12,560 nt of DNA, from NCBI GenBank assembly GCA_035328465.1, contig DAOLIQ010000089.1:1-12560 (forward strand), written 5' to 3'. The notes below the pieces were generated by a model. It worked only from the letters and a program-made list of their open reading frames with translations, made no database searches and was not told the DNA's origin. Shown in pieces: positions 7,653 through 12,560 of this stretch; position 1 is the first letter of the stretch; each line of letters opens with the position of its first letter. The DNA is from JADJEI01 sp035328465. Its GTDB lineage: Bacteria > Bacteroidota > Ignavibacteria > Ignavibacteriales > Ignavibacteriaceae. The position numbers were made by a program, and so were the translations under genes.

Positions 7653-7667
7653 CCTGCTTGCAGCAGG
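7653..7667. repeat. 6-bp perfect inverted repeat upstream of hydE
   Basis: CCTGCT, three bases, AGCAGG forms a compact GC-rich hairpin 39 nt before the hydE start, in otherwise AT-rich DNA. On the minus strand it is followed by GTTT and then mixed sequence, so it lacks the U-tract of a standard terminator. It could be a weak terminator of the upstream operon or a leader structure. Confidence 0.35.
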
Positions 7668-7734
7668 CAACAAGTTATATTCAGAAGAATCGCCAATCCC
7701 AAAATTGTTCGTTGAATGTAAAAAAAATGTTGGC

Positions 7735-7758
7735 GAAATATTTTCCTGATAATATTTC
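7735..7758. terminator. AT-rich 8-bp inverted repeat just after the TPR gene, weak terminator candidate
   Basis: GAAATATT, eight bases, AATATTTC begins 9 nt past the TPR stop codon. On the minus strand a run of eight T occurs about 9 nt after the stem. The stem is AT-rich and the T-run is not adjacent, so termination is only a possibility. Confidence 0.25.
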
Positions 7759-7766
7759 AAAGAAAG

Positions 7767-8720
7767 TTACTTATTTAAAGAACTTCCTAAATACATATTA
7801 AAGGCTGAAGCACTAACAATAAAACCGGGGTTCTGATTTAATAATTTTTCTGCAATTGAGAATGCTTCACTCGATTTGGATTTATCACCCATTATTTCAT
7901 ATAAATTAGCAAGCAAATAATAAGCATCTGCGTCATCAGGATATTTTTCTAATTCAATCATTACAGATTTTACAGCGTCTTTATATCTTCCTTCGAGATA
8001 TTCCTGATTAGCTTTAATAAGATATAACTGAGGCAGATCGGGTGAAAGTTTTTCAAGCTCCTGAATATAAAGCATAGAATTTTCCAGCTTGTTTTGACTC
8101 TGGTATAAAATGATTAGTCCTTTTCTTGCTTCAATTAAATTCGGGCTTATAATTAAAGATTTCTTAAAATAGATTTCAGCTTCATCAGTAAGATCATTTT
8201 GAAGATAGAACATCCCGAGTGCTTCAAATATCTTCCCGTTTCCAGGCTCTATTTCAGCCGCTTTATTAAAAGCAATTACTGCATTATATAATTCACCTGC
8301 TGTACCATAAACAATCCCAAGATTAAAAAGTGCAGATGCATTGTCGGGCTGAATTGTTATTGCCTTATTCAAAAAATCTTTAGCTTTATTAAAATCCATT
8401 TGGATAGAATAGATTACTCCAAGGATAATTAACGCATCCACATTCTTTATATCTAAGCTGAGAATCCTTTCATTATAAAATTTTATGGAAGGAATATTTT
8501 GCTGTGACATAGCTATTTGGGATAGGTATATTAAGGCTTTGATATCTTCGGGGGATTCTTCAAGGTAATCTATAAACACTTTTTTGGCTTCATTAAAATT
8601 GTCTTCCTGGAAATAAGCTTCACCTTGGTTAAATAAGGCTTCGGCTTTTTTCTCACTTTGTGAATACATCCCTACTGAAAAGAGGGAAAGTATAACAAGA
8701 AATAAATATTTGTTTTTCAT
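7767..8720 (-). CDS. secreted TPR-repeat protein
   Basis: A 317-residue protein with a Sec signal peptide (MKNKYLFLVILSLFSVGMYS, cut near residue 20) and about eight consecutive 34-residue tetratricopeptide repeats filling the rest. Examples are ALFNQGEAYFQEDNFNEAKK, ALFNLGIVYGTAGELYNAVI and AYYLLANLYEIMGDKSKSSE. There is no catalytic domain or lipobox, so it is probably a periplasmic scaffold. I chose ATG 8720 because AGAAAGG lies 7 nt upstream and the signal peptide then starts properly; the longer frame from 8759 would overlap the preceding gene. It begins 4 nt after the stop of the Met-rich gene, so the two are in one operon and may work together. No specific partner can be named. Confidence 0.85.
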   Translation of the reverse strand: MKNKYLFLVILSLFSVGMYSQSEKKAEALFNQGEAYFQEDNFNEAKKVFIDYLEESPEDIKALIYLSQIAMSQQNIPSIKFYNERILSLDIKNVDALIILGVIYSIQMDFNKAKDFLNKAITIQPDNASALFNLGIVYGTAGELYNAVIAFNKAAEIEPGNGKIFEALGMFYLQNDLTDEAEIYFKKSLIISPNLIEARKGLIILYQSQNKLENSMLYIQELEKLSPDLPQLYLIKANQEYLEGRYKDAVKSVMIELEKYPDDADAYYLLANLYEIMGDKSKSSEAFSIAEKLLNQNPGFIVSASAFNMYLGSSLNK

Positions 8721-8724
8721 TTTT

Positions 8725-9186
8725 TTACCTTTCTTGCATGAGTTTTTGAGTTTCATCAATATTATCCATCATATTTTCGAAATTATCCATTATCTCATCT
8801 ATATTATCTATCAAGTCTTCCATCATGTCTCTGAATTCGTCGTTATTCATTAGCCCTTTATCATCCAACATATTTTTCATCTGCTGGGTCATATTTTTCA
8901 TATCACCGGACATCTGGTTCATATATTTTATCAGGGGCGTCATATATTCGTGCTTCATACCTTGCATATTCTGTTGCATTCCCATATTCTGATGTTGCTG
9001 CATCATATCATCCATACGCTTTGATATATCATTCATTTTGTTCATCACATTCTGCATTTGATTCATTTGCATATTCATTTGTCCTTGCTGTTGCGTTCCG
9101 TGATCGTGCTGTGCAAATAGATTTGATTGAAATGAGAAAAAAAATATACCTGCCAATAATAATTTTGCACCTTTCAATGTTTTCAT
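8725..9186 (-). CDS. exported methionine-rich protein, possible Cu(I)/Ag(I) binder
   Basis: A 153-residue secreted protein with 28 methionines, about one in five residues. The signal peptide MKTLKGAKLLLAGIFFFSF continues to about Ala25 (NLFAQ), then HDHG. The mature part is Met/Gln/Asn/Asp-rich and helical, with patterns such as MNMQMNQMQNVMNKMNDISK and MMQQHQNMGMQQNMQGMKHE, then DMMEDLIDNIDEIMDNFENM. Apart from the signal peptide and KYGI-like leader codons it has little hydrophobic core, so it is probably extended or coiled-coil. Met-rich stretches of this type bind Cu(I) and Ag(I) in known periplasmic proteins, and a Cus-type pump is nearby; binding here is inferred. The start ATG 9186 has GGAA about 7 nt upstream. 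The longer frame from a TTG at 9231 would start inside a conserved leader hairpin and is rejected. The TPR gene follows 4 nt later. Confidence 0.82.
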   Translation of the reverse strand: MKTLKGAKLLLAGIFFFSFQSNLFAQHDHGTQQQGQMNMQMNQMQNVMNKMNDISKRMDDMMQQHQNMGMQQNMQGMKHEYMTPLIKYMNQMSGDMKNMTQQMKNMLDDKGLMNNDEFRDMMEDLIDNIDEIMDNFENMMDNIDETQKLMQER

Positions 9187-9192
9187 TTTTAT

Positions 9193-9258
9193 TCCGTATT
9201 TATTTTTTAATAATTCCAGCCGTCGCAACAAACGTGACGGCTGGTTAGTGATTTATTT
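9193..9258 (-). promoter_or_regulatory. conserved hairpin leader, copy 1 (upstream of the Met-rich gene)
   Basis: This 66-nt leader aligns without gaps to 11444-11509 upstream of the cytochrome gene (53/66 identical) and runs from AAATAAATCA to the ribosome binding site. Its core is a 9-bp perfect hairpin, CCAGCCGTC with an 11-nt loop and GACGGCTGG (9216-9244). In the other copy a G-C pair of the stem is replaced by A-T, which fits selection for RNA pairing. The loop keeps CG, TT and TTGC. Similarity stops abruptly upstream, so the element probably begins near the transcript start. I cannot match it to a known riboswitch. Confidence 0.7.
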
Positions 9259-9303
9259 TCTTATTACATCATTTGTCATTATTTATCAATATGCCATTTG
9301 GGA

Positions 9304-11436
9304 CTATTTCAAGAGAACCATTTTTTTTGTTTCTCTGAATGCTTGTTTTCCATCAGTAGCAGTAGCCTCAATTGAATAGAAGTAAACGCCTGCGGCAATA
9401 CTTTTTCCAATGGAGTTTGTGTTGAAGGTTATTTCATAATTCCCAGATTGTTTAACTCCATTTACCAATTCAGCAACAATTTGCCCATTAATATCATAAA
9501 CTATAATTCTAACTTTACTTTCATGAGGAAGTGAATAATTAATTGTCGTTGAAGGGTTAAACGGATTAGGATAATTCTGTAAAAGGACATAATTCTTTGG
9601 CAGAGTTCCTAGTTCATCATCTGCGGAACTTATTCCTTTAACTGCCTGAATAGACTTAGCCAGTACATCAATTATGAACATAGCGTTGTGCATACCTTCG
9701 CTTCCATCATTATTAACCAATTGGTAGTTCCAATATGCTTTTTTTATGGTTAAGTCATTTATATCACGTATTAATTCCCAAGAGATAGAATCTATTCCAA
9801 CCGGTGGCAAGACAGTTCTTAAATTTCTTTCAAGTCCTACTATTTCTTCAGGAATGCTGCCTATTGTACCGTTATTATCATAATCTTCAGCAGCAATAAA
9901 GTCATCCCAACTTGTTATGCTTCCATGGCAGTTAGCACAAGCTGTGGTGTGATAATAATTATTTTCCTCGTTGTGCAGTTTCCATGAATGATCACCGACT
10001 TTGTCACGGTTAACATTCCCTGTATCCACCGTTACAACCATATGGCAATCAACGCACGAATTAGTCACTGCGAATTTATGTGGACTCGACAAAAAAGGCG
10101 AATCAAATTCGGCAGCATTTTGTCCTAAGAAAACATCTGTCTGAGGTGATTCGTGAGGTCCCCAAAATGCAGAAGTAATATTTGTCTGAACGTAACTTAC
10201 ATTATCTCTTCTGGATTTATGGCAATTCATACATGTTTGTCCTCTACCTCCCTCGGTATAACGATAACCATTTCCCAATGTATCGGAGCCAACCGGTGTA
10301 AATCTTAAAGAATATTCGTTTGTGTTACCATGAGGATCGTGGCAAACTGCACAGGTGATCATCTTCTGATTTGCTTGAAGCATCCCAGTCGTATTTGTAG
10401 TCTGCTCTTTAGTAAAATTAACAAAGCCTTGACCGTCATGACATCTGATACAGTTATTCAAGTCATTTGTTTGAGATTCAGAACCTTGTGCAAATGAACT
10501 TGACCAAACAAGGTTTGAGTGCAATGAATTCTCCCACTGTGCAACTTTGTTTTGACTCGCAGGATTATCATGACATTGAGCACAATTTCCTACGTCAATG
10601 GAAATTTGAATCATCTCAGTACTTCCACCATTAAATGCATGCTCACTTCCTGGTCCGTGGCAGCTTTCACACCCAATGGTTGCAAGATTAACTAAGTCGG
10701 GATAATCTGTTTTAAGCGAATCCCATTTACCTGGGCTTGGTGGTCCTTGCCATACCCAACCCAGTGCAGCAGCCATATCATCAAAACCGCCGTTATTAGT
10801 TGCAATGTATTTATCAGTTCCAGTAGTGTGGCAGTTAAAACACGAAGTGCCATAATTAGAAGGACCCTGGGTAATCATTAGCTTAAACATCTTTGCGTGA
10901 CCGGAAACCTGCCAGCGATCAAACATTTCAGAAAATTCCGGCGATGACTGATGACAAGTCATACATTTCGGGAACTGACCTGATATACCCTCGAAATTTC
11001 CAACCCCTATAAAATCCGCAGCGTAAATTGTCTTAGTTGTATCGTCCGTACCGCCTGATGTTGTAATTGTTAACTTTATTATATATGGACCTTTTACCTC
11101 AGGTCTGAATTGCACCCATGTTGTATTAATGATTTCAAGAGCAATATTGGAACCGGACGGTTGCGATAACACTTCAAATACAGCTGAATTTATGGGCTCA
11201 ATATTACCAATATTTGTTGCAGATAGATAAACATAAGTTCCATTAGGAACATTATTCAATCCGGAAGAAACCGAATTAGTATTTATATCCAATGTTTGTA
11301 GTTTGTAGGGAGAAACAGCTTCTGTAACTATATTTGCTATTTGTGCGGATGTAGAAGTCATTCCTGCAATCAGAAAGATTATTATAACTAAAGAGCCTTT
11401 GTTGATTCCCCACATGGAAGAAGCAATCTTATTCAT
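9304..11436 (-). CDS. extracellular nine-heme c-type cytochrome with T9SS sorting tail
   Basis: A 710-residue secreted electron-transfer protein. A signal peptide covers about 1-31 (ending TSTSAQ). Residues 35-140 are an Ig/PKD-like beta domain (FEVLSQPSGSN, GPYIIKLTITTSGGT). Nine CxxCH heme sites follow, with first Cys at 158, 199, 256, 285, 329, 362, 402, 461 and 500. A short EF-hand or dockerin-like loop (DYDNNGTIG) lies near 518-526. The end is a Por/T9SS sorting domain from about 617 (LLQNYPNPFNPSTTINYSLP through GVYFYSIEATATDG to MVLLK). The layout predicts export to the cell surface or outside, suited to electron exchange with external partners. The start ATG 11436 has GGAG 6 nt upstream and gives a clean signal peptide; a frame from 11619 would overlap the SPFH gene and the leader hairpin. 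Substrate and partners are unknown. Confidence 0.93.
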   Translation of the reverse strand: MNKIASSMWGINKGSLVIIIFLIAGMTSTSAQIANIVTEAVSPYKLQTLDINTNSVSSGLNNVPNGTYVYLSATNIGNIEPINSAVFEVLSQPSGSNIALEIINTTWVQFRPEVKGPYIIKLTITTSGGTDDTTKTIYAADFIGVGNFEGISGQFPKCMTCHQSSPEFSEMFDRWQVSGHAKMFKLMITQGPSNYGTSCFNCHTTGTDKYIATNNGGFDDMAAALGWVWQGPPSPGKWDSLKTDYPDLVNLATIGCESCHGPGSEHAFNGGSTEMIQISIDVGNCAQCHDNPASQNKVAQWENSLHSNLVWSSSFAQGSESQTNDLNNCIRCHDGQGFVNFTKEQTTNTTGMLQANQKMITCAVCHDPHGNTNEYSLRFTPVGSDTLGNGYRYTEGGRGQTCMNCHKSRRDNVSYVQTNITSAFWGPHESPQTDVFLGQNAAEFDSPFLSSPHKFAVTNSCVDCHMVVTVDTGNVNRDKVGDHSWKLHNEENNYYHTTACANCHGSITSWDDFIAAEDYDNNGTIGSIPEEIVGLERNLRTVLPPVGIDSISWELIRDINDLTIKKAYWNYQLVNNDGSEGMHNAMFIIDVLAKSIQAVKGISSADDELGTLPKNYVLLQNYPNPFNPSTTINYSLPHESKVRIIVYDINGQIVAELVNGVKQSGNYEITFNTNSIGKSIAAGVYFYSIEATATDGKQAFRETKKMVLLK

Positions 11437-11442
11437 AACAAA

Positions 11443-11446
11443 CTCC
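11443..11446 (-). promoter_or_regulatory. ribosome binding site that fixes the cytochrome start
   Basis: GGAG on the minus strand, 6 nt before ATG 11436. Two in-frame ATGs at 11448 and 11454 lie upstream of or across this site, so 11436 is the best start and the signal peptide begins MNKIASSMWG. Confidence 0.75.
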
Positions 11447-11509
11447 ATATTCATTTTTAAATGATACCAACCGTGGCAATAAGCGAGGCGGTTGGTTAAT
11501 GATTTATTT
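11444..11509 (-). promoter_or_regulatory. conserved hairpin leader, copy 2 (upstream of the cytochrome gene)
   Basis: Partner of 9193-9258. The stem is CCAACCG...CGGTTGG (7 bp, 11467-11495 with loop); the two inner pairs present in copy 1 are mismatched here. The loop sequence TCGCTTATTGC resembles that of copy 1. The unit lies directly before the ribosome binding site of the cytochrome gene, so it is in a position to affect translation start or mRNA stability of that gene. Confidence 0.7.
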
Positions 11510-11518
11510 AAGATAGGG

Positions 11519-11539
11519 CGCAATGTTTTACGGATTGCG
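11519..11539. repeat. 6-bp inverted repeat between the SPFH and cytochrome genes
   Basis: CGCAAT, nine bases, ATTGCG lies 31 nt past the SPFH stop and just upstream of the conserved leader. It is not followed by a T-run on the minus strand, so it is a poor terminator. It could be an operator for the cytochrome promoter, or chance. Confidence 0.25.
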
Positions 11540-11569
11540 TCCTGCAAAAATCTTGTAAACACCGCACTA

Positions 11570-12370
11570 TTACTTTTTCTCCATTCCCGTCTCAAGAATA
11601 ATGGGAATACCATTGACACCTACGGGCACAAAATAGAAAGACGAATTACCACTTTTAGCTAATTCCTTCTGAATATCAAGAGCGCGATATTGTAAATAGG
11701 TCGGGGTCAGCGTGCTGTCAATTATTTTTTGAGCCGTTTGTTGACCTTTTGCCTCGATGATCTTGATTGTGGCATCTTTCTCGGCAATCTTTAGCTCGTA
11801 TTCCTTCTGTAGCAATTTCTGTTCAGTTGCAAGTTTTAGATCTGCAGCCTGTTTAACTAGTTCAGGATAGTCTACATGTTTGATCTCTACAGCATCCAGT
11901 TCAAGATGCTTGTTCTTAAGGTTCTCTCTGAGTTGAGCTAAGATCGCATTTTGAATCTTGAGGCTCTCCTTAGGTATATCCGTGTAACTGTACTGAGAAA
12001 ATACTGCTCTTGCGATAGAACGAAATTGCTGTTGAACAACTTCCGTGTAATACTCTTGACCAATCTCAGTATGTAATGAATACAACTCATTGGGGATAGG
12101 TCGTAGCCGAATAGCAACCTCTACCTCCATATGTAGATCGTCCAGTGAAAGAATGTCAACCTTCTCACTCTGCGTTTTCCAGCGGACGTCGTACAAGATG
12201 ACACTATTCCATACCCAAGCCCATTTGAACTCGTTACTGTAAACGGTACTATCAACACCACTGTAGTGACCCCAGTAGAGTCCCTCATAACCATCAGGAA
12301 TTGTTGTTCCACAGCCTACCAGCAAAACCACTGCAAGCAGGCTAATGACAATCAATGATTGTGCTTTCAT
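11570..12370 (-). CDS. SPFH/band-7 (prohibitin-like) lipoprotein
   Basis: A 266-residue membrane-associated scaffold protein. MKAQSLIVISLLAVVLLVGC is a lipoprotein signal with Cys20 as the acylated residue, so it is lipid-anchored, unlike most SPFH proteins, which use a transmembrane helix. Residues about 24-175 form the SPFH domain (TTIPDGYEGLYWG, then VDILSLDDLHMEVEVAIRLR and EVVQQQFRSIARAVFSQYSY). A charged helical or coiled-coil part follows (about 165-220, ATEQKLLQKEYELKIAEKDA, then EAKGQQTAQKI). The end, YLQYRALDIQKELAKSG with SFYFVPVG, is like prohibitin/HflK-type proteins. AAGGAG is 8 nt from the ATG. SPFH proteins form large ring or cage assemblies in membranes; the role here is unknown. 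It reads like a single gene, 134 nt upstream of the cytochrome start. Confidence 0.88.
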   Translation of the reverse strand: MKAQSLIVISLLAVVLLVGCGTTIPDGYEGLYWGHYSGVDSTVYSNEFKWAWVWNSVILYDVRWKTQSEKVDILSLDDLHMEVEVAIRLRPIPNELYSLHTEIGQEYYTEVVQQQFRSIARAVFSQYSYTDIPKESLKIQNAILAQLRENLKNKHLELDAVEIKHVDYPELVKQAADLKLATEQKLLQKEYELKIAEKDATIKIIEAKGQQTAQKIIDSTLTPTYLQYRALDIQKELAKSGNSSFYFVPVGVNGIPIILETGMEKK

Positions 12371-12386
12371 TGTTTTTTCTCCTTCG

Positions 12387-12400
12387 AGTAAAATTTTACT
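12387..12400. promoter_or_regulatory. 14-bp perfect palindrome in the SPFH leader, possible operator
   Basis: AGTAAAATTTTACT is a perfect palindrome in the leader, 17-30 nt upstream of the SPFH start and just before its ribosome binding site. It could bind a dimeric regulator, but the sequence is AT-rich and a chance palindrome of this length is possible. Confidence 0.3.
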
Positions 12401-12464
12401 TCCGCTATGTTCTACTAAGTGAACAATTTCTTACAGAAGTTATTATTGTTACTTAATTTTTTTG

Positions 12465-12560
12465 TATGAAAGTATAATGCCAAAATGAAATGTTGCATTA
12501 CTGAAATGAAATAGGATTTTTTAGGCTAGATTTTTAGAAGGAGTTTTTAAGGAGTTTAAA
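12465..12560. repeat. 96-bp intergenic repeat, copy B (partner at 2908-3003), at the window edge
   Basis: Same orientation as copy A and 82/96 identical without gaps. It may continue past the window. At its right end AGGAGTTT occurs twice (12539-12546 and 12550-12557), 11 bp apart, which is about one helical turn; in copy A the first of these is degraded. It lies about 95 nt upstream of the SPFH start, consistent with a promoter-proximal regulatory unit. Confidence 0.85.
12467..12482 (-). promoter_or_regulatory. sigma-54-like -24/-12 element, copy B
   Basis: Minus strand TGGCAT-N5-TTTCA, the same core and spacing as copy A. A start near 12455 would give an 85-nt leader for the SPFH lipoprotein gene, containing the palindrome at 12387-12400. 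The -12 half departs from consensus at its conserved G, so the sigma-54 label is tentative. Confidence 0.3.

Noticed and set aside
9187..9231. Met-rich frame extended to a TTG start at 9231.
   Set aside because: The start would lie inside the leader hairpin, and the ATG at 9186 has both a binding site and an intact signal peptide.
9216..9244. The 9-bp hairpin as a rho-independent terminator for the cytochrome gene.
   Set aside because: On the minus strand it is followed by an A-rich stretch and not a U-tract, and it is part of a leader shared with another gene start.
9216..9244. Integron attC-like site because of the flanking AACCAGCC...GGCTGGTT symmetry.
   Set aside because: The GTTRRRY / RYYYAAC core boxes do not match, and there is no integrase or cassette array in the window.
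9262..9290. TTGATA...TAATAA as a sigma-70 promoter for the Met-rich gene.
   Set aside because: The -10 matches only three of six consensus bases, and AT-rich DNA offers many such pairs; not enough to call.
11437..11619. Cytochrome frame extended 61 codons upstream to 11619.
   Set aside because: It would overlap the SPFH gene, cross the conserved leader hairpin, and place the signal peptide internally. GGAG before ATG 11436 gives a clean start.
1..12560. tRNA, rRNA or CRISPR arrays.
   Set aside because: I saw no tRNA cloverleaf, no rRNA and no regular short direct repeats with spacers on either strand.

Overview
All genes read on the minus strand of an AT-rich window. The best guess for the host is a member of the Ignavibacteriota / Bacteroidota-Chlorobi group. 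The main clue is the C-terminal secretion (T9SS) tail of the multiheme cytochrome, whose NYPNPFNPSTTI motif is typical of Ignavibacteria. The [FeFe]-hydrogenase maturase HydE points to an anaerobic or facultative lifestyle. The assignment is inference, because no rRNA or other marker gene is present.

Layout in the direction of transcription (right to left). A repeat unit with a sigma-54-like core (12465-12560) precedes an SPFH/band-7 lipoprotein (11570-12370). Next is a secreted nine-heme cytochrome (9304-11436), then a very methionine-rich secreted protein (8725-9186) and a secreted TPR protein (7767-8720). These are followed by HydE (6529-7614), a Met/His-rich lipoprotein (5894-6514), a small membrane protein of unknown function (5357-5848) and an alpha-glucan phosphorylase with an N-terminal YHS metal-binding domain (3450-5282). 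After a short TPR protein (3127-3408) comes a 476-bp intergenic region. It holds a second copy of the repeat unit (2908-3003) and a possible 30-residue membrane peptide (2781-2873). Last are a CusC/TolC-type outer membrane protein (1373-2650) and a CusB-type adaptor (1-1361), cut by the window edge. The RND pump gene (cusA) would be expected just outside.

A metal theme runs through the left and middle of the window: a Cus-type efflux adaptor and channel, two HMBD motifs on the adaptor, a YHS domain on the phosphorylase, a Met/His lipoprotein and a secreted protein with 28 Met in 153 residues. The sequence supports a link to soft-metal (Cu/Ag) handling, but the cytochrome, HydE, TPR and SPFH genes need not belong to it.

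The most interesting non-coding signals are two pairs of related elements. One is a 66-nt leader with a hairpin, running into the ribosome binding site of both the cytochrome and the Met-rich protein (53/66 identical, one compensatory base-pair change). The other is a 96-bp intergenic unit (82/96 identical) that lies upstream of two different transcription units in the same orientation.
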